A DNA stretch of 64,000 nt from OCS116 sp051531935 (GTDB lineage Bacteria > Pseudomonadota > Alphaproteobacteria > Rhizobiales > OSC116): NCBI GenBank assembly GCA_051531935.1, contig JAOPTR010000003.1:186001-250000 (forward strand). The letters are read 5' to 3'. Below, piece after piece: positions 8,782 through 17,475 of the stretch (position 1 is the stretch's first letter; the number at the start of each line of letters is the position of its first letter). A program made the translations under genes and the position numbers. The notes beneath the pieces were generated by a model that ran no database searches, was not told the DNA's origin, and saw only the letters and a program-made list of their open reading frames with translations.

Positions 8782-9978
8782 ATGAGCGATGCAATTTTAT
8801 TACGTAATGGTAAGGTTTTTGACGGCAAAAAAATGCTTGATGGTATTCATTCAGTCTTGATTGAAAATGGCCAAATTAGCCAAATTGGCAATGACAGCAT
8901 CTTTGATGGTTTTGTTGGCACTCAGCATGATGTGAGCGGCAAAACCATATTGCCAGGCTTGGTAGATTGCCATGTGCATTTATGTTACACGGCTTCTGGT
9001 GACCCTCGCGCTGATGGCGATAAAATGGAGCAAGCCCAATTTACCCTGACTGCATTAAAAAACGCACAAGCAACTTTGCGCGGTGGTGTGACCTCTGTAC
9101 GAGATTGCGGTGGGCGCGAATATACCGAGTTTGGCGTGAGAGATGCCATTAATCGCGGTGAATTTATGGGCCCGACCATATACGCATCGGGCAAAATAAT
9201 TTGCATGACTGGCGGCCACGGGCATGTACATGGCCGTGTGGCTGATGGCGTTGAAGAAGTGCGCAAAGCCGTGCGCGAGCAAATTTTAGCTGGCAGTGAC
9301 TTAATAAAAATTATGGCAACTGGAGGGGTGATGACCCCTGGCGTAAACCCAGAAGATGCACATTATAGTGCCGAAGAAATGGCATCGGGCGTGCATGAAG
9401 CGCACCGTTTCCACAAACGCACTGCAAGCCATGCCCAAGGTACGGAAGGTATTTTAAACGCCATCCATGCAGGCATTGATAGCATTGAACATGGCATATT
9501 TTTAAACCAAGAATGTATTGATAAAATGCTTGAAGCTGGCACTTATGTAGTGCCAACATTTGCGGCATTATATAATATCCTAGCCAATGCAGACAATACT
9601 GAAGGCCCTAAAATACCGCAATTTGTAATTGAAAAATGCCAAAGGGTTGGTGAAGCTCATCAGGCATCTATTAAGGCGTTTTACAAAGCGGGTGGTAAAT
9701 TTGCCATGGGTACTGATGCAGGCACACCGCACAATAAACATGGCAAGAATGCCGATGAATTGCGCCTGATGTGCGATAACGGCATGAGCAATGTTGATGC
9801 TATGCGCATTTCGACCTTTAACGGTGCAGATTTAATGGGGCTAGAGAATCACGGAATGATAGCCACTGGCCAAGCTGCTGATATATTGGTGGTGAATGGC
9901 GACCCATCTGCTGACATTGAGATGGTTGCAGATACAAAAAATCACCATATAGTGATAAAATCGGGTGCATTGATATAG
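8782..9978 (+). CDS. Metal-dependent amidohydrolase
   Basis: 398-residue amidohydrolase-superfamily enzyme of the imidazolonepropionase/prolidase-like group, which hydrolyses C-N bonds in small substrates. Visible metal-site elements: HVH at residues 64-66, the lysine of LIKIMATGG (probably carboxylated), ASHAQGT, SIEHGIF and the aspartate of GTDAGTPHNKHG. It starts four bases after the transporter ATPase stop, so it is the last gene of the uptake operon and probably processes the imported compound. The exact substrate (acyl dipeptide, Xaa-Pro peptide or other) is not decidable here. Confidence 0.82.
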   Translation: MSDAILLRNGKVFDGKKMLDGIHSVLIENGQISQIGNDSIFDGFVGTQHDVSGKTILPGLVDCHVHLCYTASGDPRADGDKMEQAQFTLTALKNAQATLRGGVTSVRDCGGREYTEFGVRDAINRGEFMGPTIYASGKIICMTGGHGHVHGRVADGVEEVRKAVREQILAGSDLIKIMATGGVMTPGVNPEDAHYSAEEMASGVHEAHRFHKRTASHAQGTEGILNAIHAGIDSIEHGIFLNQECIDKMLEAGTYVVPTFAALYNILANADNTEGPKIPQFVIEKCQRVGEAHQASIKAFYKAGGKFAMGTDAGTPHNKHGKNADELRLMCDNGMSNVDAMRISTFNGADLMGLENHGMIATGQAADILVVNGDPSADIEMVADTKNHHIVIKSGALI

Positions 9979-10093
9979 ACCATTAAACATTGCCATACAC
10001 CTGTTAACACATTGATATTACGTTTAAACTTTGATTAATTATATTCGGTTTAAGTTGAAATATCTTTTTAAAAATGTGTTAACGGAGGCAAAA

Positions 10094-12151
10094 ATGCAGT
10101 TTTTATCGAAAATGAAAATTTCACATATGGTCATAACTTTGGTTGTGATCCCCCTTTTGGCGTTGAGCTACTTTGCTAGTGAACTAGTGTTAGAGGAATA
10201 CCATAAGAACCGCTCAATGAGTGAGCTACGACAATTAACCCAATTGTCTGTCAAATTAAGTAACCTTGTACATGAGCAGCAAAAAGAGCGTGGTGCCACA
10301 GCAATTTTTGTTGGTAGTAAGGGGCGAAAGTTTAAAGCTGAGCTTGCAACTCAACGCGCCAATACAGATAAATTCAGCCAAGAGTTGAATGATTTTCTAA
10401 ATTTATTACCTAGTGAAAACCGCAATGAAGAATTTGATATTTCTTTAAAATCGCTTCTTGGAAATTTGCAAGGGATGGAAGATTTAAGAATTGCTGTGGA
10501 TGGGCTTAATATAAGTAAGAGTGACGCAATCTCTTATTATACAAACCTAAACGCTGAAAATCTGGACTTTATTGGCCAAATTGGGAAATTGAGCGAAGAC
10601 CCAAATATTACCTCTCGCTACATTAGCTTCACTAGTTTTTTACAAAGCAAGGAACGAGCAGGTATTGAACGTGCCGTGGGTGCAAGTGGCGTGGCTAATG
10701 GCAAATTTACTGCATTGGGCATAAACCAATTTAAATCACTTATTGCTGAGCAAGATACTTATATGGCGGTGTTTTTAAGCCAAGCCATGCAAAATCAAAT
10801 TTTACAACATACGGAAATGAGCGAGGCCAATGCAGCGCAAATGGTTTTAAAAATGCGCAAGATTATCATTAATGGTGGTCTTGAAGGAAAGCTAGATGGC
10901 ATAAGCAGTGCCTCATGGTTTGATACGATTACCCAGAAAATTAACGAGCTTAAAGTTATTGAGAACGGATTAGCCGAATCTCTGATTAATGACATCACTC
11001 TGTTAGAAAGCCGCGCCAACACTGTTCTATGGACTGTGGCAGGCGTGTCTATCACGACTATGTTGTTGATCGTTTTGTTATCCATTTTCATTGTGGCGAG
11101 CATTAACCGATCGTTCAAAACTATTATTTCTCGTATGACTGAATTGGCATCGGGTAAATTGGATGTGGAGCTACCACCTGCTGCAAATAATGAAATTGGC
11201 CAAATGATTGAATGTGTTGTGGTGTTTAAAGACAATGCGGTTGAGAAAGCCAATTTAGAAATCAAACAAGAAGAAGATAAAAAACTGGCAGAGGTGACCA
11301 AACAACAATTAATGGATAAAATGGCTGATGATTTTGACACCGATATTGGCAGTATCGTTGCCATGGTTTCGGATGCCTCCAAGCAATTGCAGGACACTGC
11401 AGTATCTATGACCAGTATATCACAATCGACTAGCGAAAATGCTGATTTGGCATCTGATGCTTCGGATTTGGCAAATAGCAATGTGCAATCGGTTGCGGCG
11501 GCAAGTGAGGAAATGTCTCAATCTGTCGAGGAAATCAACCATCAAGTGTCGACGGCTTCAAAAGCCTCAAAATCTGCTGTATATGAAGTGAATAAAACCA
11601 GTATTGAAATGAAAAATCTTGCCACAACCGTCGATAAAATTGGTGGCGTGGTTACACTGATTGCATCAATTGCTGACCAAACCAATTTATTAGCATTGAA
11701 TGCGACGATCGAATCTGCCCGCGCAGGTGAAGCGGGGCGCGGGTTTGCAATTGTGGCATCGGAAGTGAAAGGTTTGGCTAGCAAAACTGCCGAGGCAACC
11801 GATGAGATTTCTAGGCATATTAATGAAGTGCATGATGCCACTCAACAAGCACTTGTATCTATGGATGGGATTGGCAAAGTGATTGTGGAAATTGATGATA
11901 TTTCTACATCTATCGCCACATCGGTAGAACAACAAGGGCGCGCCACACAGGAGATTAGCTCCAACGCGCAGGAAGCTGCGAGTGGCACCCAAAATGTATC
12001 CCTCAATATTGGAGAGGTAACCAATGCCGCGCAACAAGCTGGCAAAGCCTCTAATGAAGTTATGCAATCAGCAAGTGAATTGCTTGACCAATCTAACAAA
12101 TTGAAAGATGAGATTAAGAAATTCACCAATCAGGTACGCTCAACAGGCTGA
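10094..12151 (+). CDS. Methyl-accepting chemotaxis protein with nitrate-sensor (NIT) domain
   Basis: Transmembrane chemoreceptor of 685 residues. First span about 12-29; then a periplasmic helical domain with the NIT-type phrase HEQQKERGATAIFVGS; second span about 310-338; HAMP about 339-390; and the cytoplasmic signalling domain with the hairpin tip DQTNLLALNATIESARAGEA. ATG 10094 is chosen because GGAGG lies five bases upstream; an upstream in-frame start at 10031 would add 21 residues before the first span. NIT domains sense nitrate/nitrite in characterised members, and that ligand is only inferred here. No che genes are nearby. Confidence 0.88.
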   Translation: MQFLSKMKISHMVITLVVIPLLALSYFASELVLEEYHKNRSMSELRQLTQLSVKLSNLVHEQQKERGATAIFVGSKGRKFKAELATQRANTDKFSQELNDFLNLLPSENRNEEFDISLKSLLGNLQGMEDLRIAVDGLNISKSDAISYYTNLNAENLDFIGQIGKLSEDPNITSRYISFTSFLQSKERAGIERAVGASGVANGKFTALGINQFKSLIAEQDTYMAVFLSQAMQNQILQHTEMSEANAAQMVLKMRKIIINGGLEGKLDGISSASWFDTITQKINELKVIENGLAESLINDITLLESRANTVLWTVAGVSITTMLLIVLLSIFIVASINRSFKTIISRMTELASGKLDVELPPAANNEIGQMIECVVVFKDNAVEKANLEIKQEEDKKLAEVTKQQLMDKMADDFDTDIGSIVAMVSDASKQLQDTAVSMTSISQSTSENADLASDASDLANSNVQSVAAASEEMSQSVEEINHQVSTASKASKSAVYEVNKTSIEMKNLATTVDKIGGVVTLIASIADQTNLLALNATIESARAGEAGRGFAIVASEVKGLASKTAEATDEISRHINEVHDATQQALVSMDGIGKVIVEIDDISTSIATSVEQQGRATQEISSNAQEAASGTQNVSLNIGEVTNAAQQAGKASNEVMQSASELLDQSNKLKDEIKKFTNQVRSTG

Positions 12152-12170
12152 AAATGATTGGTGATACAAA

Positions 12171-12201
12171 GCGGTATCGAATGGCAAGGATTCGATACCG
12201 C
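12171..12201 (+). terminator. Hairpin after the chemoreceptor gene
   Basis: A 12-bp perfect stem, GCGGTATCGAAT (12171-12182) with ATTCGATACCGC (12190-12201), has a seven-base loop and starts 19 bases after the stop. The downstream tract is A/T-rich (AATATATTTAAATT) but not a pure T run, so termination strength is uncertain. Confidence 0.65.
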
Positions 12202-12343
12202 AATATATTTAAATTGGCTTATTCGATTTGGTTCAAATGGTTGATGAAATCTGAATTTACATTGTCATTCTGGTGAAGCTGTGGACGAAACAGGTTATTT
12301 TTAAAAGGACATGTGCAAAATTATCTTTATCTGCATTTTATGA

Positions 12344-12371
12344 TTGACTGAAACACTGCGTATGTTATTTA
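12344..12371 (+). promoter_or_regulatory. Candidate promoter of tRNA-Leu
   Basis: TTGACT (12344-12349) and TATTTA (12366-12371) are separated by 16 bases. A start near 12378 would lie about ten bases before the tRNA. Fit to the consensus is moderate. Confidence 0.4.
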
Positions 12372-12387
12372 GCTCTCACTATCTCAT

Positions 12388-12472
<85 letters not shown>

Positions 12473-12494
12473 TAGTTTTTCAAAAACATTTAGT

Positions 12495-12540
12495 AGCTGT
12501 AACTAAGCCCCAACAAGGGTTTTATTGCAGCTTTTCTTTT
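12495..12540 (+). terminator. Terminator after tRNA-Leu
   Basis: An imperfect hairpin starts at AGCTG (12495) and closes at CAGCT (ending 12532), with CCC/GGG pairing inside. It is followed by the T-rich run TTTCTTTT. Its position 23 bases after the tRNA fits termination. It also lies near the 3' end of the convergent TadG-like gene. Confidence 0.6.
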
Positions 12541-12590
12541 TGGATTTCTGGTTTTACCTAGATAGGTTATTTTCAAAACTCTTTGGATAA

Positions 12591-13898
12591 TTATTTTGAC
12601 AGATAGAATTGTCCGATTTCTTCGGCAATTGTTTTAAAGTCATCACTTAGCTCTGAGGCGCTGTTGGTTTTTATGAAAAACTTACGCCCACCTATGTCTG
12701 GAGAAGCACAGGCTTTGAAGGTATTTATAACGGTGCTACTTGATTCCATTAATACGATTGCATAAATGGATATGCCTTTTTGTTTCATGGCTGTGCAAGC
12801 GGCAAGCATTTTGTTGTTAAATGTTTGGCCGTAATTATAACCATTATTAAGACCATCAGTCATAATCACTGCATATTTTTTAACCGATTCTGGATCGTCA
12901 ACTTCTGGCACGCCAAAAATAGTGTCAAATGAATTGTTTAAAGTCGCCCATGCCCAATACATGCCATTGTGTGAGCCTGTGCCACCCCTGGCTTGCCAAG
13001 AATCGGCAATGTCGCCCAATACATCCTTACCATATTCAGAATTACTGTCATTTTCATCTGTTTTCTTGTTCAGGCTAGTCAGTGGAATAAGTTTAGCTGA
13101 TGGGCAATAGGCATCGTAACTATGATTACCTGTTGGGTTTGTGCTGCTTATTTTACCGTCACCGCGTGGCTGAATACAATTATTAATATTTAAGCCATTT
13201 CTGTCAGTATAATATTTTTTGCTATTATATGTATATTTGTGGTTTGGGTATGAATAGTTATAACTCACCGAGCCGCCCAAGCTTCCACCATAAGAGCCCA
13301 AATTTACACCGCGCGTCCACGGAACAAAAGAAACCCGCATGTCAGTTACATTGGTGTCTGAAAGCTCTGTGATCAGCAGTTTAGTGGCTTTTTTGAGTTC
13401 TTTGAGCTTGTTACCCCACATAGAACCACTTAGGTCGACAGCTAGCGCCAAATCGACACCGCTAAATTTCATATTCACTTCGCTTGAAACGCTGACTTTC
13501 ATTTTATTGATATTTATAAGGTTTAGGAAGCTGGTGTCTACAGCGCCAACTTGGGTGATTTTAAGTAGGTCATTTGCAAATGTTACTTTTAATTCTTCTA
13601 GGTTAACTGCGGAAGATACCGAAATGTTAGCATCGAAAATTGCACCTGCAATTTTATCCATTTCCGCTTCGGTAAGATCTTTTTCGATCGATAGCTCGCG
13701 CGCTACAGCCAGAATTGCACTATCAATAGTGGATTGCATTTTTGCGGCTGTACTTACCTTTTGCGACCAATCAATACCTGCACCCAAAAACACGGAGAAT
13801 GGGATGAGTATTACGCCTATTATAATAGAAATTTGACCACTTGTATCTTTGCGAAATAATGCAAGTTTTGAAATGATAGTCTTATATACATTGATCAT
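12591..13898 (-). CDS. TadG-like protein with von Willebrand A domain (copy 1)
   Basis: 435 residues. The N-terminus has the pseudopilin-like TadE/TadG pattern: a short basic lead, then DTSGQISIIIGVILIPFSVFLGAG, a membrane anchor at about 21-42, with an extracytoplasmic body. A von Willebrand A domain begins near residue 148 with an intact metal-site motif DLSGS (155-159), and MTDGLNNG further on. It is paralogous to the protein encoded at 14060. Such proteins usually accompany Tad/Flp pilus loci, but no cpaA-F, tadB or flp gene is in the window. Function unknown; a surface or cell-envelope role is inferred. Confidence 0.82.
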   Translation of the reverse strand: MINVYKTIISKLALFRKDTSGQISIIIGVILIPFSVFLGAGIDWSQKVSTAAKMQSTIDSAILAVARELSIEKDLTEAEMDKIAGAIFDANISVSSAVNLEELKVTFANDLLKITQVGAVDTSFLNLININKMKVSVSSEVNMKFSGVDLALAVDLSGSMWGNKLKELKKATKLLITELSDTNVTDMRVSFVPWTRGVNLGSYGGSLGGSVSYNYSYPNHKYTYNSKKYYTDRNGLNINNCIQPRGDGKISSTNPTGNHSYDAYCPSAKLIPLTSLNKKTDENDSNSEYGKDVLGDIADSWQARGGTGSHNGMYWAWATLNNSFDTIFGVPEVDDPESVKKYAVIMTDGLNNGYNYGQTFNNKMLAACTAMKQKGISIYAIVLMESSSTVINTFKACASPDIGGRKFFIKTNSASELSDDFKTIAEEIGQFYLSK

Positions 13899-14059
13899 AG
13901 TGCTAAACCTTAATATGAGGCTTTGATGCTAACAACTATATGTTTACTGCTAATTAAATGATTAGCTTAATATAAACAACTCAGATTACTGCAATTTTTC
14001 TTAAAACTTTACTCTATTTTGGTTACCTTATCATTAACGATAGTTCTAATACTTTGATA

Positions 14060-15319
14060 TTATCCTGAGATGTAAAAAGACCCAACTTCATCGGCAATTC
14101 GTTCAAATGCTTCTTTAAGAGAATCGCCACTGCTTGCGTTGATATACATGTCAGGTTTGGAAGCGCATTTTTTCATTAATTTAACAGCATCTGAAGTAGA
14201 AACTTTAAATGCAATTGTGTAAATTTGAATTCCCTCTTTTTTCATTGCTTTACATAGCTTTTTAGATCTCTTATTTGATTTTACATGTTCAAGGGTGTTG
14301 TCTCCATCAGTCATTAAAATCGCAAATTTCTTTGCGTCACCATGATATGGTTTTGCTTGATTTTCTGCATCCCAATAATCGTTCCACTTTGGAGACAAAA
14401 CTCCCCAACCCCAAGTTAAACCAACATCGCTAGCGGTCCAATAATTCGCTGACCATTTGCCTATTTCATCAATTAAAGTAGCTTTTTTGTCAGTAAGGGG
14501 TACAATTTGGCGATTAGGACATTGTTCAGGTTTCTTATTCGTAATTATGAAATTGCCCCATCTATCCGTATAACCTTCTATATTACCGTATGCATATGGA
14601 AGGTTTTCTGTGGCGGGAGAAACGTCTTTAGCCGTTTTCCTTGAACTTGCGCAATAATGCTTGCCTGAGGTATTCTTTTTGATTGTTGTCTTGCGGTCAT
14701 CCCAAACATTTACTCCTGTTGACCAAGGAACTAGCCCAATGCGCACGCTTGCTAACCCTTCCCCGCCATCAAGTAATGTGTTCACCAATTCACGTGAAGC
14801 TGATTTGAGGTCTTTTAATTTCTGCCCCCTCATCGATCCGGTTGTGTCTAATATTAGTGCTAACTCCACATCCTTACGTTGAATATTTACTGTAGAAACC
14901 ACATTAATAGGAAGAGTTGGAGTTCCCACCAAACCCATGAATGAAGTTTTTAGACTACCGTTTTGCATGACAGTCAATATGCCATTACTTCGGTTAATGG
15001 TGAACGGTGACGTTGATACATTTGTTGGATTGGTGATATTTACGTTATATATAGCATAGGCAATTGCTTCTAGGCTGGCGTCACTCGCAGTTGAATCTCT
15101 AGCGATTTCTTTTGCCACAGCAATGGATACGCTGTCTAGCGTTGCTTGCAATTTATTGGTATAGGAAATTTGTTGCGTAAAATCTAATGCGCCACCAATA
15201 AATGCGGCGAGCGGAATGAGCAACAAAGCGAACATCATAGATATTTGCCCCGTTGCATTTGAAACAAAAGCTGATAATTTAGATAAAAAAACCTGATTAA
15301 TTTTATTATTTTTTGTCAT
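14060..15319 (-). CDS. TadG-like protein with von Willebrand A domain (copy 2)
   Basis: 419 residues, same plan as its neighbour at 12591: NATGQISMMFALLLIPLAAFIGGALDF forms the anchor (about 24-46), and the A domain has metal-site motif DTTGS (158-162) and MTDGDNT. Shared features include the conserved N-terminal TGQIS, the phrase LVPWSTGVN against FVPWTRGVN, and similar C-termini (IADEVGSFYISG against IAEEIGQFYLSK). The pair is separated by 161 bases on the same strand, probably a tandem duplication that has diverged. Each may have its own promoter. Confidence 0.82.
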   Translation of the reverse strand: MTKNNKINQVFLSKLSAFVSNATGQISMMFALLLIPLAAFIGGALDFTQQISYTNKLQATLDSVSIAVAKEIARDSTASDASLEAIAYAIYNVNITNPTNVSTSPFTINRSNGILTVMQNGSLKTSFMGLVGTPTLPINVVSTVNIQRKDVELALILDTTGSMRGQKLKDLKSASRELVNTLLDGGEGLASVRIGLVPWSTGVNVWDDRKTTIKKNTSGKHYCASSRKTAKDVSPATENLPYAYGNIEGYTDRWGNFIITNKKPEQCPNRQIVPLTDKKATLIDEIGKWSANYWTASDVGLTWGWGVLSPKWNDYWDAENQAKPYHGDAKKFAILMTDGDNTLEHVKSNKRSKKLCKAMKKEGIQIYTIAFKVSTSDAVKLMKKCASKPDMYINASSGDSLKEAFERIADEVGSFYISG

Positions 15320-15462
15320 AATATTTACCCATTAAAAAATACATAGGCTAAAATATAGAAGTAAGGGCTTAACATAGGTTAAAACTTTAAGGGAATAGCC
15401 CAGTTTTAACGCTTTTTGCGATCTATGGCTAAGAAGTGATTAATTATTAACAGTGTAAATAA

Positions 15463-15502
15463 TAGGCGTTGTGATTAAAAAGTAGGCATTGTGATTAAAT
15501 AT
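15463..15502 (+). repeat. Tandem 20-bp repeat upstream of glnB promoter
   Basis: Two adjacent 20-base units, TAGGCGTTGTGATTAAAAAG (15463-15482) and TAGGCATTGTGATTAAATAT (15483-15502), match at 17 of 20 positions. A further GTGATTAA occurs at 15436-15443. The repeat lies about 50-85 bases upstream of the sigma-54 promoter, where activator sites are expected, and the 20-base period is close to two helical turns. It does not match the NtrC consensus I know, so its binder is unknown. Confidence 0.6.
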
Positions 15503-15548
15503 TGAATTTGACGTGTGGCAAATTGACCAAAATAAAGGGCTTTGATTC

Positions 15549-15564
15549 TGGCATGCTTATTGCT
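15549..15564 (+). promoter_or_regulatory. Sigma-54 (RpoN) promoter of glnBA
   Basis: TGGCATGCTTATTGCT matches the -24/-12 consensus TGGCAY-N5-TTGCW exactly, with GG (15550-15551) and GC (15562-15563) ten bases apart. Transcription should begin near 15575, about 35 bases before the glnB ATG. RpoN- and NtrC-dependent expression of glnBA under nitrogen limitation is well established in related bacteria and is inferred here. Confidence 0.85.
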
Positions 15565-15610
15565 AATATTTCTACATTGATGAAAATTAACTTTGTATTA
15601 AGGAGTCGGC

Positions 15611-15949
15611 ATGAAAAAAATTGAAGCTATCATTAAGCCATTTAAACTTGATGAAGTGAAAGAGGCTCTGCAAGAAATTGGATTGCAAGGAATAACAGTT
15701 ATAGAAGCAAAAGGCTTTGGGCGCCAAAAAGGCCACACCGAGCTTTATAGAGGCGCTGAATATGTTGTTGATTTTTTGCCAAAAATAAAGATTGAAATTG
15801 TGCTTGAAGACAGTTTGTTGGATAAAGCAGTGGAAGCTATTATTAATGCAGCCCGTACAGGCCGCATTGGCGATGGCAAAATATTCATCTCGACTGTAGA
15901 TGATGTAATACGTATCAGAACTGGTGAAACTGGCCCAGAAGCCATTTAA
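15611..15949 (+). CDS. glnB: Nitrogen regulatory protein PII
   Basis: 112 residues, the standard PII length. This trimeric sensor of 2-oxoglutarate, ATP/ADP and, through uridylylation, glutamine controls NtrB/NtrC and glutamine synthetase adenylylation. The T-loop carries the uridylylation tyrosine Y51 within GAEYVVDF. The C-terminal signature RTGRIGDGKIF is present. AGGAG lies upstream of the ATG. It sits 42 bases before glnA behind a sigma-54 promoter, the usual alphaproteobacterial glnBA operon. Confidence 0.97.
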   Translation: MKKIEAIIKPFKLDEVKEALQEIGLQGITVIEAKGFGRQKGHTELYRGAEYVVDFLPKIKIEIVLEDSLLDKAVEAIINAARTGRIGDGKIFISTVDDVIRIRTGETGPEAI

Positions 15950-15991
15950 TTTACCCACTAACGATAATTTGAGTAAAAGAAGGAGACAGTT

Positions 15992-17407
15992 ATGTCTAAA
16001 CAAACAATCGCAGGCATTTTAGCCGAGATTAAAGAAAAAGACGTTAAATTTGTGGATTTACGTTTTACGGACCCTAAAGGCAAATGGCACCATGTAACTA
16101 TGGATGTATCTGCTGTTGATGAAGATATGTTTGAAGATGGCGTTATGTTTGACGGCTCATCTATCGAAGGCTGGCGTGCCATTAACGAATCTGACATGAA
16201 CATGGCACCAGATTTGGACACAGCTTTTATTGACCCATTCTATGGCCAAACAACAATGGTTATCACTTGTGATATTCTTGACCCTAACACGGGTGAAGGT
16301 TACAACCGTGACCCACGTTCAACAGCCAAGCGCGCAGAAGCTTTCTTGAAGCAAACTGGCGTTGGTGACACTGTATTTGTTGGCCCAGAAGCTGAATTCT
16401 TTATCTTTGACGATGTTAAATTTTCAACATCTGACTATAAAACTGGCTTCGAGCTAGACGGCGAAGAATTGCCTAACAATTCAGATTCTGAATATGCAAA
16501 TGGCAACCTTGGTCATCGTCCACGTTTAAAAGGCGGTTACTTCCCAGTAAACCCTGTTGATTCTGCTCAAGACATGCGTTCTGAAATGTTGACAGTGATG
16601 AAAGACATGAATGTTGTTGTTGAAAAGCATCATCATGAAGTTGGCGCTGCACAACATGAACTTGGTGTTAAATTTGGCACATTGACTACAATGGGCGATA
16701 GCATGCAAGCATTTAAATATGCTGTATTTAATGTAACTGCTGCTTATGGCAAAACTGCTACATTTATGCCTAAGCCTGTTTTCTCTGACAATGGTTCTGG
16801 CATGCATGTGCATCAATCAATCTGGAAAGATGGCAAGCCTGTATTTGCTGGCAACCAATATGCTGACCTTTCAGAAACTGCTTTGTTCTACATTGGTGGT
16901 ATCATTAAGCATGCTAAAGCACTAAACGCTTTCACAAACCCAACTACAAACAGCTATAAGCGCCTTGTACCTGGTTTTGAAGCTCCAGTTCTTTTGGCTT
17001 ATTCTGCGGCTAACCGTTCTGCATCTTGCCGTATTCCTGCTGCTGACAGCCCGAATGCTAAGCGTGTTGAAGTTCGTTTCCCTGATGCGATGGCAAATAG
17101 CTATCTTGCATTCTCTGCTATGCTTATGGCTGGCCTTGACGGAATTGCTAACAAAATTCACCCAGGTGAAGCAATGGACAAAGATCTTTATGACCTACCT
17201 GCTGCTGAACTTGCTGAAATTCCAACAGTATCTGGTAGCCTACGCGAATCACTTGAAGCTCTAGATGCTGACCGTGACTTCCTAAAAGCTGGTGGTGTGT
17301 TTAGTGATGACCAAATTGATGGTTTCATTAAACTAATCATGGAAGATGTTATCCGTTATGACCAAACTCCTCATCCTGTTGAGTTTGATATGTATTACTC
17401 ACTATAA
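15992..17407 (+). CDS. glnA: Glutamine synthetase type I
   Basis: 471 residues. Makes glutamine from glutamate, ammonia and ATP in the cytoplasm. Visible motifs: MFDGSSIEGW near the N-terminus, VGPEAEFFIFDD in the active site, the ATP-site region KPVFSDNGSGMHVHQS, and NRSASCRIP. The adenylylation tyrosine is Y400 in DKDLYDLPAAE, so activity is probably controlled by GlnE as well as transcriptionally. AGGAG precedes the ATG. Cotranscribed with glnB, with a strong terminator after it. Confidence 0.97.
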   Translation: MSKQTIAGILAEIKEKDVKFVDLRFTDPKGKWHHVTMDVSAVDEDMFEDGVMFDGSSIEGWRAINESDMNMAPDLDTAFIDPFYGQTTMVITCDILDPNTGEGYNRDPRSTAKRAEAFLKQTGVGDTVFVGPEAEFFIFDDVKFSTSDYKTGFELDGEELPNNSDSEYANGNLGHRPRLKGGYFPVNPVDSAQDMRSEMLTVMKDMNVVVEKHHHEVGAAQHELGVKFGTLTTMGDSMQAFKYAVFNVTAAYGKTATFMPKPVFSDNGSGMHVHQSIWKDGKPVFAGNQYADLSETALFYIGGIIKHAKALNAFTNPTTNSYKRLVPGFEAPVLLAYSAANRSASCRIPAADSPNAKRVEVRFPDAMANSYLAFSAMLMAGLDGIANKIHPGEAMDKDLYDLPAAELAEIPTVSGSLRESLEALDADRDFLKAGGVFSDDQIDGFIKLIMEDVIRYDQTPHPVEFDMYYSL

Positions 17408-17436
17408 TATTTTTTAATATTATTATATGATTGAAG

Positions 17437-17464
17437 CCGAGGTGTTTTGCACCTCGGTTTTTTT
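17437..17464 (+). terminator. Rho-independent terminator of glnBA
   Basis: Stem CCGAGGTG (17437-17444) with CACCTCGG (17450-17457), a five-base loop and a run of seven T from 17458. It lies 30 bases after the glnA stop. Confidence 0.92.
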
Positions 17465-17475
17465 ATGGGTGGATT

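Noticed and set aside
10031..10093. Longer start of the chemoreceptor
   Set aside because: The ATG at 10094 has a perfect GGAGG and begins the usual receptor N-terminus.
10795..11481. A 228-codon frame antisense to the chemoreceptor
   Set aside because: It is a shadow of the chemoreceptor reading frame; the sense frame has clear domains.
14006..14048. A CtrA-like half-site before the first TadG-like gene (TTAA-N7-GTAAC on the minus strand)
   Set aside because: It deviates from TTAA-N7-TTAA, and AT-rich DNA gives such matches by chance.
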